Of a stretch of 64,000 nt of DNA, positions 44,520 to 54,250 are shown one piece after another (position 1 is the first letter of the stretch; every line of letters starts with the position of its first letter). The translations under genes and the position numbers were made by a program. This stretch comes from G963556115 sp963667375. Lineage in GTDB: Bacteria; Planctomycetota; SZUA-567. The notes under the pieces were generated by a model, which saw only the letters and a program-made list of their open reading frames with translations, was not told where the DNA came from and made no database searches. The stretch is from assembly GCA_963667375.1 (NCBI GenBank), contig OY763323.1, positions 3,472,001 to 3,536,000 of the forward strand, read 5' to 3'.

Positions 44520-45986
44520 CTATTTATTGAGATGAGCACTATTCTTGGCAAATTCTGCAATCGCATCACGCGCCTTATCCGGCACGGTATACACCCCGGC
44601 ACCATTTACACAACCACCTTCACAGGTCATAACCTCTACCAGGTTACCCTCCTTACAGCCATTACGGGCAAAATCACGAAGCTTATCCAGACCCTCCTGT
44701 GACAGCCCATTCACCAGGACACTCTGCACCGCATCTGGATCACCGGCTACACTTTTTACCGCCCCAGCCACGCCCCCAACCAGTGCAAATCCACGCCCTT
44801 CGCTGTACGCCACATCTTCGATCTCTGCTTCATCAAGTACGGCTGTCTCAATCTCAGAGGCCTCAAACATGGCTCCAACCTCTTCAAAAGTCAGCACATA
44901 ATCAACCGCCTCATCCATTACCCCTTCATACCTTTTAGCCACACACGGACCGATAAATACCGTCACGGCATCTGGATAACGCTCACGCATCTTGACCGCA
45001 ATATAATGCATCGGAGTTGGCGTATGTGAGATATGAGGGATAACCTCCGGCATGTGCTTATTTGCGGCCTCAACATATGCCGGGCAGCAGGAAGTAGTCA
45101 TGAAATCCTCACCCTTATCAATTATCCGCTCCTTAAATTCTGCCGCCTCATGCTGACAGGTTTCATCAGCACCGCTTGCGACCTCAACGACCCGGTCAAA
45201 ACCCAGTTTTTTCAGACCGGCGGCAATACTTCCCATTCCACCTGAGAACTGCCCAGCAATTGCCGGAGCGCACATTGCAATCACCTCTTTATCCGCGCTG
45301 AAAGCTTCCAGAACATCAATAAGCTGTGATTTTTCCATGATTGCCCCAAACGGGCAAGCCCGCATACAGCGGCCGCAGGAAGTACATTTGTCAAAATCTA
45401 TCTCCTGCTTGCCGGTCGTGGTATTGCGTTTGATCGCGTCTACCGGGCACGCTTCCTCACACGGAACCGGCACCCGGACTACCGCATGATACGGACATAC
45501 CTCTTTACACTTGCCGCAGTTGATGCATTTACTTGGGTCGATCTTTGCCTGATGATTGGTAACCGTAATACAATCAACCGGACAATTGGAGACACAGGGA
45601 CGGGCAATACAGCCGCGGCAGAGTTCACTTATGACATATTGCGCCCGGATACAGCTTTCACAGGCGATATCAAGTACGGTAAGAACATTTGGCTCGACCG
45701 ACTCACGTTTTTTCGCTTCGCTCACATAATGTGAAATCCGCAAAAAGTCATCGGTAACCTCCTGCAGATCTATTCCCAATGCGGCAATGCAGCGATGCTT
45801 TATTACTTCACGGTCTTTGTAGATACAGCAGCGATAATTATCCTCCTGATATTCCCGGGGAAACAGATTATAGGGAATTCTATCGAAATCATCAGGATTA
45901 CACCCCTTATTATAAGCTTTTACAACTTCACACATAACCCTGCGTCTAAATCTGGTAGCGTGATTGACATGATCCTTAATAGACAT
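44520..45986 (-). CDS. [FeFe] hydrogenase, group B-like, stand-alone
   Basis: 488 aa from the ATG at 45986, with GGAG 7-8 nt upstream. The N-terminal ferredoxin region (about 108-215) has several [4Fe-4S] sets: CRGC/CVSNC, CINCGKCKEVC, PCEEAC with CTSCGRCMRAC. The H-cluster domain has the three signatures: TTSCCPAY (297-304), GPCVAKRYE (346-354) and MTCEGGCVNGAG (453-464), with Cys300, Cys348, Cys455 and Cys459 as cluster ligands. The forms SCCPAY and GPCxAKR, and CAPA instead of APA-R, fit the group B enzymes of anaerobes rather than group A. It would evolve or sense H2 using ferredoxin. No hydE, hydF or hydG lies in the window. Confidence 0.9.
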   Translation of the reverse strand: MSIKDHVNHATRFRRRVMCEVVKAYNKGCNPDDFDRIPYNLFPREYQEDNYRCCIYKDREVIKHRCIAALGIDLQEVTDDFLRISHYVSEAKKRESVEPNVLTVLDIACESCIRAQYVISELCRGCIARPCVSNCPVDCITVTNHQAKIDPSKCINCGKCKEVCPYHAVVRVPVPCEEACPVDAIKRNTTTGKQEIDFDKCTSCGRCMRACPFGAIMEKSQLIDVLEAFSADKEVIAMCAPAIAGQFSGGMGSIAAGLKKLGFDRVVEVASGADETCQHEAAEFKERIIDKGEDFMTTSCCPAYVEAANKHMPEVIPHISHTPTPMHYIAVKMRERYPDAVTVFIGPCVAKRYEGVMDEAVDYVLTFEEVGAMFEASEIETAVLDEAEIEDVAYSEGRGFALVGGVAGAVKSVAGDPDAVQSVLVNGLSQEGLDKLRDFARNGCKEGNLVEVMTCEGGCVNGAGVYTVPDKARDAIAEFAKNSAHLNK

Positions 45987-46105
45987 ATTTTCTCCACAAA
46001 CATTTACAAAAACCAACAAAATTAATAAAACACCAGCGCTCTTTCAATATAACAGTTACCAAATTTTTTAGCAAGTCAGAAACCAGACCACCCTTTAAAA
46101 TACAA

Positions 46106-46140
46106 AAAAAAGGGTGCTTCCACCAACAGGAAACACCCTT
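46106..46140 (-). terminator. Terminator of the Cys-rich lipoprotein gene
   Basis: On the minus strand AAGGGTGTTTCC pairs with GGAAGCACCCTT (one T-G pair, 7-nt loop) and is followed by eight T. Confidence 0.9.
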
Positions 46141-46165
46141 AAAAACTACGATAAAACTGCTGATA

Positions 46166-46426
46166 TTACCACTTAGTGATCTTGCTCTTATCAAGAGTCT
46201 TAATGATAGTACCATCTGCAAAACGAACTGGTTTACCACCACTGTTCATAACCTCTTCGCTGTAAATTCTAGTACCGATATACTCACAGTATTCGGTAGT
46301 ACAACGATCACACTTTGGTGAATTTGGGTTATTATCACAAGTAGCAGGTGCAGAACAAGTGCTGCTGCAACCACCAGCAACAACTACACCCAGGCCAAGA
46401 ACTGCGGCTAGTAGAAATCTCTTCAT
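46166..46426 (-). CDS. Small Cys-rich lipoprotein
   Basis: 86 aa. Signal peptide with lipobox VAGGC (Cys20). The mature part has four more cysteines within 25 residues (C-APAT-C, KCDRC, EYC), suggesting disulfides or a metal site, followed by a 35-aa Lys-rich tail. No known family. GGAGGAATGAGGA precedes the ATG. A strong terminator follows, so it is a single, probably well expressed, gene. Confidence 0.72.
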   Translation of the reverse strand: MKRFLLAAVLGLGVVVAGGCSSTCSAPATCDNNPNSPKCDRCTTEYCEYIGTRIYSEEVMNSGGKPVRFADGTIIKTLDKSKITKW

Positions 46427-46787
46427 TCCTCATTCCTCCAAAACTATAAATTAAACTAGAAGCTGAAATACACTTTATAATCCCCAACAGATATAAAACG
46501 CGACACATACATCTAGTCACCGAATAAACTCCAACCAGCCACCGGAAACCGCGCGTAACATATGATAAAAACGTCTTATATTACTTCCTATAATATCAAA
46601 ACAAACCTTATATAACAAGCTTTATAATTCTTTTTTTTTATTTATTTTAATTTCCCTATATTATGAATACTCAAGCCTCTTGAAGTTAGAGACTTATAGG
46701 TCAGGGAATAATCCCTTCTAACCCTTTACATGCAGCCCAGGATTCCGATAATATCATTATTACTGACCGAATAACAAGGAATAATTC
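46427..46787. other. Intergenic region before trmD
   Basis: About 360 bp of AT-rich DNA between divergent genes. It must carry promoters for the lipoprotein (-) and trmD (+). A T-run near 46,630 and a TATATT-like box near 46,657 are present, but no convincing pair of elements can be assigned. Confidence 0.4.
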
Positions 46788-47483
46788 ATGCTGAGAATAG
46801 ATGTCTTAACCATTTTTCCCGATATGCTCTCTGGGGTCTTCTCCGAAAGTATACTGCGTATCGCCCAGGACAAAGGGCTTATTGAGATCTTTACTCACAA
46901 CATCAGAGATTACACCACCAATAAACACGGCAAAACCGATGATCGCCCATTCGGCGGCGGTCCGGGAATGGTAATGACTGCCCAGCCGGTAATTACCGCC
47001 GTAAGAGCGGTACTGGCCATGTCTGAGATACCCGCGCGACTGATCTTTATGGGACCAGACGGCAGAAAATTCGATCAGAATGCGGCGGCGGAACTGAGCA
47101 CTGACCAACGGCTCATCTTTGTCTGCGGACGTTACGAAGGCTTTGACCAGCGTATTTTTGATATTCTGCAACCGGAAATATTCAGTATCGGTGATTATAT
47201 TCTCACCGGCGGAGAGCTGGCGGCAGCGGTTATTATTGATGCTACAGCAAGGCTTATACCCGGTGCTCTTGGAAGGATAGAGAGTACCCAGGATGAATCC
47301 TTCAGCCTCGAGCATAACGGCCTACAACTGCTCGACTATCCACATTACACCCAACCGGCCGAATATGAAGGTTTGAAAGTTCCGGAGATTTTACGTGGCG
47401 GGAATCACAAGCTAATTCACGAATGGCGGCTTGAGCAGGCCTACCGTAAAACCCAGGCATACAGACCCGATCTGCTAGAATAA
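46788..47483 (+). CDS. trmD: tRNA (guanine37-N1)-methyltransferase
   Basis: 231 aa, full length SPOUT enzyme. DRPFGGGPGMVM, CGRYEGFDQR and SIGDYILTGGELA, the trefoil-knot motifs that bind SAM, are all intact. It methylates G37 of tRNAs reading CNN codons and prevents frameshifting. In many bacteria it sits in rpsP-rimM-trmD-rplS; here it is alone, 256 bp upstream of the flagellar operon. ACAAGGA precedes the ATG. Confidence 0.96.
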   Translation: MLRIDVLTIFPDMLSGVFSESILRIAQDKGLIEIFTHNIRDYTTNKHGKTDDRPFGGGPGMVMTAQPVITAVRAVLAMSEIPARLIFMGPDGRKFDQNAAAELSTDQRLIFVCGRYEGFDQRIFDILQPEIFSIGDYILTGGELAAAVIIDATARLIPGALGRIESTQDESFSLEHNGLQLLDYPHYTQPAEYEGLKVPEILRGGNHKLIHEWRLEQAYRKTQAYRPDLLE

Positions 47484-47739
47484 TTGGCTACCCACTATTC
47501 CCGTTATTCCCTTTTTATAGTTATTCATAAAAAATAACCCATTAGAAACACCACTATTTACCATTGACCGACACTCCAACCACAAGATATAGTATACGCC
47601 TCTGCAGCAACACGCATTTTTCAACTTTAACCGTATATTTTTGCTGGATTTATATTGAATTATATGATAGAAATATAGATGATATGATTTAGATTGTAAT
47701 AATAGGGGTTATGTCTACAGATCAGGGGCGGGGAAAAAT

Positions 47740-48465
47740 TTGCTAAAATTAGAACTTAACAGGCTGACAGCAATAATCTTGTTACTCAGCCTCGGAGTAA
47801 TTCTTTTTACAGCTTCTGCAGCTTTTTCAGCGCAGACACCGGAGAATCAGAATATAGCCCCGGAGCGAAATTATGAACGGGAAACGGCGACATTTCCCAG
47901 CAGTATCAAGAAACAGGTGCCAACGGCCGAGCCGGCGGCAGGTTTAAAGCAGCAGGAAAACAAGGCCATAACTAAAAGCATTATACCTATGATCGTTATG
48001 GGAGCGATTGTTCTGGGCATCTTCCTCTGGATCTGCCTGAATATTGTGAAGAAACTGCTCCCGGGCGGTAAAAAACTGTTCTCAAGTCCGGGTCTGGAAA
48101 TACTCGGCAGGACACATTTTGATACACAGAAATATCTTGCTCTTGTGCGTGTGGGCACCAGAGTTCTGATTGTCGGTGTTTCACCGAATGGCTTTGATCA
48201 GCTGAGTGAGATCACCGATCCGGATGAAGTTACCGAGGTACTTTCTGCCGCCAAGCCGAAGACCAGCAGCGGTCAGAATCTTTTCTATAAGATGTTTCAG
48301 AAACAGATTCAGAATCATGGCAGCAACACAGCCGGGAAAATATCAGACCGTAAGACCGCTGATTCAACTGACGGTAATGAGACAGAAACAGCACCAGAAA
48401 ATACTGATACCGCTATCTCCGGTATGCAGGAACGTATAAGAAAGATCCGCAATCTTGAGGTATAA
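47740..48465 (+). CDS. fliO: Flagellar biosynthesis protein FliO, TTG start
   Basis: 241 aa beginning at TTG with GGGGAAAAA upstream; no ATG is available in frame before the first span. A signal-like span (about 8-30), a short periplasmic linker, a second span (about 82-105), then the FliO core with LEILGRTHFDTQKYLALVRVGTRVLIVGVSPNG, equivalent to the family's ...KxxxLVxVGxRxLLLGV. An acidic/Ser-rich tail follows. FliO helps FliP assemble. The position directly before fliP supports the call. A ten-codon frame starting at ATG 47711 overlaps the TTG. Confidence 0.82.
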   Translation: MLKLELNRLTAIILLLSLGVILFTASAAFSAQTPENQNIAPERNYERETATFPSSIKKQVPTAEPAAGLKQQENKAITKSIIPMIVMGAIVLGIFLWICLNIVKKLLPGGKKLFSSPGLEILGRTHFDTQKYLALVRVGTRVLIVGVSPNGFDQLSEITDPDEVTEVLSAAKPKTSSGQNLFYKMFQKQIQNHGSNTAGKISDRKTADSTDGNETETAPENTDTAISGMQERIRKIRNLEV

Positions 48466-48505
48466 ACTTCTAACGGATTGCAATATATAGAGTGATGGGT
48501 TTGTT

Positions 48506-49552
48506 ATGATTAAAAGAGCACAAACAGAAAATTTGATAACAGCAGCTCCAGAAAACCTGCTTTTTTTTGGGCTAAAAAAATCAACTTTGATCGGATTTTT
48601 TGTATTAACTCTTATGTTATATGCATTTATATTCAGCGATAGCGTAAATGCTGCAGATCTGCCACCGGCACAGAGTTCGACTTCTGGCCCCGGCGATGTA
48701 ACCGGCCCGCAGCCGATACCGGAAGGAGTTCAGGATCTTTCGTTTCTGCCGACAATCGATGAAGGCTCACTGACAGCAGCAAAGACACCTTCACAGGTCG
48801 CATCGGTAATGCAGATAGTAGGTCTTCTTACCCTGATAACCCTGGCACCGGGTATCCTGATGGTAACTACCTGCTTCCTGCGCATTATGATAGTACTGAG
48901 TTTTTTACGTAAAGCACTGAGTACACAGACTATGCCGCCAGACAAGATACTCGTTGGAATAGCTTTTGTGCTCTCGATATTTATCATGGCACCGACCTGG
49001 GAAAAAGCCTGGGATGAAGGTATGAAACCATACTTCAACGATGCGATTGATCCGGCAACAGGTCAGCGCATGAGTCAGTCAGAGATGTTTACCCGGGCGC
49101 TTTCGCCGGTGCGACAGTTCATGTTTTCCTGTCTGACAGCCAACGAGGGGGAAGAAGAAGTAAGGTTTTTCATGGGCGTTTCCGGGCATCAGGTTAAAAG
49201 TAAGGATGGCGGAGTCTACTGGGTCGGTGAGAACAACCGGCATGTCAAGGAATTCACCGAGTTGCAATTGGCTGACATACCGACAATCGTGTTGATTCCG
49301 GCCTTTGTAACCTCGGAGATGAAACGGGCGTTCTGGATGGGTTTCCTGCTCTATCTGCCATTTCTGATTCTGGACATGGTAATAGCTTCGGTGCTGATGA
49401 GTATGGGTATGATGATGCTGCCGCCGGCGATGGTAAGTATGCCGTTTAAACTCATACTCTTTATTCTAGTGGATGGCTGGCGACTGCTGATGGAGGCGCT
49501 GGTGACCAGTTTTCCGCCGGATATGCTGTCATTTATCAAGGTAATATCCTGA
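48506..49552 (+). CDS. fliP: Flagellar export channel protein FliP
   Basis: 348 aa, about 100 longer than usual. An N-terminal signal-like segment (about 28-50) precedes a Ser/Pro-rich linker, then the FliP core: LTLAPGILMVTTCFLRIMIVLSFLRKALSTQTMPP, and in the second half IPAFVTSEMKRAFWMGFLLYLPFLILDMVIASVLMSMGMMMLPP and VDGW. The periplasmic loop between (about 180-245) has roughly 25 extra residues (SGHQVKSKDGG...NNRHVKEF). FliP with FliQ and FliR forms the export gate. The ATG has no strong ribosome-binding site. Confidence 0.96.
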   Translation: MIKRAQTENLITAAPENLLFFGLKKSTLIGFFVLTLMLYAFIFSDSVNAADLPPAQSSTSGPGDVTGPQPIPEGVQDLSFLPTIDEGSLTAAKTPSQVASVMQIVGLLTLITLAPGILMVTTCFLRIMIVLSFLRKALSTQTMPPDKILVGIAFVLSIFIMAPTWEKAWDEGMKPYFNDAIDPATGQRMSQSEMFTRALSPVRQFMFSCLTANEGEEEVRFFMGVSGHQVKSKDGGVYWVGENNRHVKEFTELQLADIPTIVLIPAFVTSEMKRAFWMGFLLYLPFLILDMVIASVLMSMGMMMLPPAMVSMPFKLILFILVDGWRLLMEALVTSFPPDMLSFIKVIS

Positions 49553-49594
49553 CCGGGGGATGGTTTCAGGAAAATTACCAGATTGGAGAGAAAA

Positions 49595-49873
49595 ATGATT
49601 CCTACAGTTCATGGGGTAATTGATATTGCCCAGCAGACAATGTTCACCGCGGTACTGCTCTCAATGCCGGTTCTGCTGACCTCACTTGTTGTCGGAGTGA
49701 TTATCAGCCTGATTCAGACGGTAACAAGTGTGCAGGAAATGACCATAACCTTTGTACCAAAACTCATGGCAGTAATGGGTGTAACCCTGCTGGCCATGTC
49801 ATGGATGATTCAGGTGCTGGTAGAGTACACCGAGACCTTATGGTCTCATATGTCGCTGCTGGCAGGAGGGTGA
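49595..49873 (+). CDS. fliQ: Flagellar export protein FliQ
   Basis: 92 aa from the ATG at 49595, with GGAGAG 5 nt upstream (the frame also opens at a TTG 12 nt earlier). Two membrane spans (about 14-38 and 52-74) joined by the cytosolic hairpin SLIQTVTSVQEMTITFVPKLMAV, the strongly conserved FliQ loop. Confidence 0.95.
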   Translation: MIPTVHGVIDIAQQTMFTAVLLSMPVLLTSLVVGVIISLIQTVTSVQEMTITFVPKLMAVMGVTLLAMSWMIQVLVEYTETLWSHMSLLAGG

Positions 49874-49931
49874 TTAGTTATACGACGCATAAAGCAGCAG
49901 TTAATTCCGAAAGACGATCGAGAGAGACAGC

Positions 49932-50816
49932 ATGGAAATTGGAGAATTCGTACAACTTGACCAGACACTGATGGGATATTTCATATTCGGACTGGTTCTG
50001 GTACGCATGAGCGGTCTGATACTGACCGCCCAGTTTTTCTCATCGATGCAGATTCCAACCAGGTACCGGGCAATAATCGCAATATTTTTTGCCTTCACGA
50101 TATACCCCACCGCGAAAACAACCTGGCACTGGGATGAAAATATGGTTTTAAATGGTTCGGATATCTGTTTTCTGGTATGTCAGGAGATAATGATCGGGAT
50201 AGCTATCGGATTTCTCTCGAATATTATCTACTCCGGAGTTGAACTTGCGGGGCAGCTCTGCGGACAGCAGATAGGATTTGCGATGTCAACGGTAATGGAT
50301 CCCCTGAGTGATTTGAGTGTGTCACTTATCGGTTATCTCTGGTCTCAAATTGCCGGTCTGGTTTTTCTGATCCTGAATCTGCATCTGTATATTATCTGGC
50401 TGCTGGACAGAAGCTACGAAATAATCGGTCTCGGCGATATTATCTTCCCGCACTTTATGCTGGCGTGTCTGGAAGGTACGGAACTTCAGATTGAACTGAT
50501 GTTCAAGGCCACAATGCAGGTGGCGATGCCGATTATTGCAATCACACTGATTATCAGCGTGATTATTGGTTTTGTAACCCGCACCATGCCGCAGATGAAT
50601 ATTATGGTATTCGGCATGCCGCTGCGTGTAACTTTGGGTCTGGTATCGGTGATGCTGCTTATTCCCGGGGTCTGTCTGGCCTTTTCAGGTTCTCAGGAGG
50701 GGCATATCTGGTTTGATAACACCGGCGACGGGTTATGGCATGACATGCTTGAAATGCTGGCACATACAATTTCACAGATGGCGCCGGATCAGCCGCTTAC
50801 TGCCGGAGGGTTTTAA
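49932..50816 (+). CDS. fliR: Flagellar export protein FliR
   Basis: 294 aa with about six spans. The order in the operon and the segments VLVRMSGLILTAQFFSS near the start, GVELAGQLCGQQIGFAMSTVMDPLSD in the middle and GFVTRTMPQMNIMVFGMPLRVTLGL near the end identify FliR. A GAGAGAG stretch precedes the ATG. An 18-residue acidic/His tail follows the last span. Confidence 0.95.
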   Translation: MEIGEFVQLDQTLMGYFIFGLVLVRMSGLILTAQFFSSMQIPTRYRAIIAIFFAFTIYPTAKTTWHWDENMVLNGSDICFLVCQEIMIGIAIGFLSNIIYSGVELAGQLCGQQIGFAMSTVMDPLSDLSVSLIGYLWSQIAGLVFLILNLHLYIIWLLDRSYEIIGLGDIIFPHFMLACLEGTELQIELMFKATMQVAMPIIAITLIISVIIGFVTRTMPQMNIMVFGMPLRVTLGLVSVMLLIPGVCLAFSGSQEGHIWFDNTGDGLWHDMLEMLAHTISQMAPDQPLTAGGF

Positions 50817-50882
50817 CGATTTAGTGGGATGAGGCTCATATTACCGGACCGAAAAAAATAAGATTTAACTAGAGGCTAGGCA

Positions 50883-51974
50883 ATGGCAGATGACAGTGAT
50901 GACAAGACAGAAGAACCAACCCAGAAACGTCTGACTGATGCCAGAAAAGAAGGACAGGTAGGTAAGAGTCAGGATCTCAGCGCCTCGGTTATCCTGCTTT
51001 TCGGTGTTATTCTCCTCTGGTATATAGGGCCATGGATTGAGGATACAGTAGGTTCAGCGATTGTCAGAATTATATCGGAGGATATTCCGAACACCCTGGC
51101 TCCTGAAGCTCAGGATATAGACGGGATACTGATTCTGGCACTGAAATTCTGCGCTTATTCAGTATTACCGTTTCTGCTGCTGATTGCGCTGGTAGCGATA
51201 ATTGTGAACGTCTATATGGTGGGTTTCACCATATCGTGGGAAACACTTGAGATTAAGTTTGACAAACTCAATCCGGTAAATGGAATCAAACAGCTCTTCA
51301 GCGCCAAAAAATTTGTCATGCTGCTTATGAACATGGCAAAAATTCTGGTGATACTGATAGTGGCCTATGACTTTGTTTCGGGAATATACGGAGACTCTCT
51401 GGTGCTCTCATTTCTTGAGCACCGTTCGATTCTCAAGTATGTGATCGAGAATGTCTGGGACATCGCCTTCCGGATGGCGCTGGTACTGTTTTTTCTGGCC
51501 ATTGTTGATTTTATTTATCAGAGATGGAAGCACAACGAGTCACTGAAAATGTCCAAACAGGAAGTAAAAGATGAGCATAAGAATCAGGAAGGTGACCCGC
51601 AGATAAAGAGTAAACGCCGTCAGAAGATGTACGAGATGGCTCAGAAGCGCATGATGCAGGAAGTTCCGGACGCTGAAGTTGTCGTCAGAAACCCTACGCA
51701 TTACGCCGTTGCACTGAAGTATAAGCCTGAGATGAAGGCGCCGGAAGTAGTGGCAAAAGGCAAGAATGAAATTGCACTGAAGATCATCGAACAGGCAAAA
51801 GCTGCAAATGTACCGGTCTGGCAGGAACCATGGCTGGCCAGACAGCTGTACAAACTTGAACTTGGTGATACCGTGCCGCCGGAATTATTCCAGGCGGTTG
51901 CAGATATTCTGGCACACGTACTTTCGGAAGAAAAACGTGCCGCCTTTAAAAAGAAGAAACCGCCTGCGGCCTGA
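50883..51974 (+). CDS. flhB: Flagellar export switch protein FlhB
   Basis: 363 aa. The start DDKTEEPTQKRLTDARKEGQV is the classic FlhB N-terminus. Four spans lie between about 30 and 215, followed by a cytosolic domain with the self-cleavage motif Asn270-Pro-Thr-His (RNPTHYAVALKY), which changes substrate class from rod/hook to filament. A Lys-rich tail ends the protein. It follows fliR by 66 nt. Confidence 0.96.
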   Translation: MADDSDDKTEEPTQKRLTDARKEGQVGKSQDLSASVILLFGVILLWYIGPWIEDTVGSAIVRIISEDIPNTLAPEAQDIDGILILALKFCAYSVLPFLLLIALVAIIVNVYMVGFTISWETLEIKFDKLNPVNGIKQLFSAKKFVMLLMNMAKILVILIVAYDFVSGIYGDSLVLSFLEHRSILKYVIENVWDIAFRMALVLFFLAIVDFIYQRWKHNESLKMSKQEVKDEHKNQEGDPQIKSKRRQKMYEMAQKRMMQEVPDAEVVVRNPTHYAVALKYKPEMKAPEVVAKGKNEIALKIIEQAKAANVPVWQEPWLARQLYKLELGDTVPPELFQAVADILAHVLSEEKRAAFKKKKPPAA

Positions 51975-52036
51975 GGCTAACAGGATAGTGTACCAAACAG
52001 CAACAGGATAGAACTGATAACAGGATATAAATAACA

Positions 52037-54199
52037 ATGGCAGAAGCAGCAGCTAATTTCAAGAATAAAGCCATAGACGTACTGAGTAACTTCAGCTCCG
52101 TCAAGCAGTCTATTATCCCTGCGTTTCTGATAATCACCATTGTTATAATCATCTACCCCATGCCGCTGTTTCTGATGGATTTTCTGCTGGGTATCAATAT
52201 TGCTCTCGGTCTGATGGTGCTGCTGGCATGTATCTTTATCGAGAAACCTAACGATATGACCTGCTTCCCGTCGCTGCTGCTCATTCTTACACTCTATAAA
52301 TTAGCGCTCAACGTCGCCACAACTCGACTGATTCTGACCAACGCTCCACAGGATCAGGATCACGCTGCCGGCGAAATCATCTACTCTTTCGGTAATTTCG
52401 TTACCGGTTCCAGCGGCGAGACTTTCGGTTTTATTGTCGGTATCGTAATCTTTATAATTCTGGTTGTAATACAGTTTATAGTCCTCACCAAGGGTATGAC
52501 CCGTATCGCCGAAGTTGCCGCCAGATTTACGCTGGATGCGATGCCGGGACAGCAGATGGCGATCGACGCCGACCTCAATGCCGGAGTTATTACCGAAGAC
52601 GAAGCCCGTGAACGCCGTGACGAGATCAGACAGATGGCTGACTTCTACGGTGCGATGGACGGTGCTGCTAAATTCGTGCGTGGTGATACGGTTGCGGGTC
52701 TGATTATTACCGGGGTGAATATCGGTGCCGGGCTGGTCATAGGTGTGGCGATCGGTGGAATGAGTTTTCTTGAGGCCGGACAGATATTTACCAAATTAAC
52801 CATCGGTGACGGTCTGGTAGGTCAGATACCATCACTGCTTATAAGTATTGCTTCCGGTATCCTTGTCACCCGCGGCAACAGACGTGATGATTTCGGAGGA
52901 CAGATTGTCGATCAGCTGCTCAACCACCGCAAGGCACTTGGTATCTGCAGCATTCTGATCGGAAGCCTCGCGTTTACCGGTCTTGTCGGACTTACCCCCT
53001 TCCCCTTCATTCCATTTATGAGTATTTCCACCGCCAGCGGTATCTGGTGGTGGCGTCTGGGTAAGGGAAAGGTCAAGAGCAAGAAAGAGGTTGAAGCTGA
53101 GGAAGCAGCAAAGTTAGAAGAGGCGGCAAAAGCCAAACCTGCAGAAGAAAAGGTCGAAGACTTCCTCAGAATCGATCCTATGGAACTCGAAGTCGGTTAT
53201 GGTCTGGTGCCACTGGTAGATGTCTCACAATCTGATTCCGGCGGCGGCGGGCTTCTCAACCGCGTCTCCATGATACGTCAGCAGATGGCTCAGGAACTGG
53301 GTATTATCGTGCCGCCAATCAGAATCAGGGATAATATGGATCTGCAGCCCAATGAATATGCCATCAAGATTCAGGGTAATCCGGTCACCAAAGCGGTTAT
53401 CGAACCAGACAAATATCTGGCAATGGATGTCGGTACCGTTACCGACACTATCCGCGGTATTGAGACGGTTGAGCCGGCATTCGGTATGCCGGCGGTCTGG
53501 ATCAATGAGAGCCAGCGTGAAAAAGCGGAGAGACTTGGCTATGCTGTAGTAGATGCCGAGACTGTTGTAGCGACACATCTGACCGAGGTTATACGCAGCC
53601 GCTCACACGAACTGCTTACCAGCGAAGAGGTACGCCGCCTTCTGGACAACGTCAAGGAAAACATGCCAAACCTGGTTCAGGCGGTCACACCGGAGCCGCT
53701 GTCGCCATTCGACATTCAGAAGGTTCTTGCCAATCTGCTGCGTGAACGTGTATCAATCAGAAACCTGCCGGCATTCCTTGAGGTCATGGCCGAAATCGGC
53801 AGACGTACGCGGGATCCTGAGATTATCACAGCGCACTGCCGCAACAAGATTGCCCGTCAGATCTGCAATGATTATGCAGAGAATAATATATTATATGTGG
53901 TCATGCTTGACCCAGCTCTGGAGGATACTATTTCCAAGCGTATCGAACACAGCGATGCCGGTTCATTCCTGACGCTGCGTCCGGATGCCCAGAAAAAGAT
54001 TGTGGATGCTATTGCCGAACAGGTTCAGGTTCAGCTGCAGAGCGGACATTCTGCACTTATCATCACCAGCCCGCAGATACGACTGCAAGTCAAGCGCATG
54101 ACCGAGAACGCATTGTCAACACTGGCGGTTATTTCGTACAACGAAGTTCTACCGGAATTCAAGGTGGAGAGTATCGGTATGGTAAGGGCACAGCTCTAA
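52037..54199 (+). CDS. flhA: Flagellar export protein FlhA
   Basis: 720 aa. Eight predicted spans to about residue 345, with the FHIPEP-family loop (TKGMTRIAEVAARFTLDAMPGQQMAIDADLNAG, including the RxAxVxARFxLDxMPG core), a Glu/Lys/Ala linker (about 350-375) and a cytosolic domain. VEPAFGMPAVWI and QKVLANLLRERVSIRN are family marks. It forms the ring that accepts export chaperones. The ATG has only a distant AGGAT. Confidence 0.97.
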   Translation: MAEAAANFKNKAIDVLSNFSSVKQSIIPAFLIITIVIIIYPMPLFLMDFLLGINIALGLMVLLACIFIEKPNDMTCFPSLLLILTLYKLALNVATTRLILTNAPQDQDHAAGEIIYSFGNFVTGSSGETFGFIVGIVIFIILVVIQFIVLTKGMTRIAEVAARFTLDAMPGQQMAIDADLNAGVITEDEARERRDEIRQMADFYGAMDGAAKFVRGDTVAGLIITGVNIGAGLVIGVAIGGMSFLEAGQIFTKLTIGDGLVGQIPSLLISIASGILVTRGNRRDDFGGQIVDQLLNHRKALGICSILIGSLAFTGLVGLTPFPFIPFMSISTASGIWWWRLGKGKVKSKKEVEAEEAAKLEEAAKAKPAEEKVEDFLRIDPMELEVGYGLVPLVDVSQSDSGGGGLLNRVSMIRQQMAQELGIIVPPIRIRDNMDLQPNEYAIKIQGNPVTKAVIEPDKYLAMDVGTVTDTIRGIETVEPAFGMPAVWINESQREKAERLGYAVVDAETVVATHLTEVIRSRSHELLTSEEVRRLLDNVKENMPNLVQAVTPEPLSPFDIQKVLANLLRERVSIRNLPAFLEVMAEIGRRTRDPEIITAHCRNKIARQICNDYAENNILYVVMLDPALEDTISKRIEHSDAGSFLTLRPDAQKKIVDAIAEQVQVQLQSGHSALIITSPQIRLQVKRMTENALSTLAVISYNEVLPEFKVESIGMVRAQL

Positions 54200-54250
54200 A
54201 AGCGGGATAGTTTTTAATTGTTTGAATAATACAGGGTAATATTACAGAAG

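Noticed and set aside
47711..47746. Short upstream frame overlapping the fliO TTG start
   Set aside because: Only about ten codons, no strong start signal; might couple to fliO but cannot be supported.
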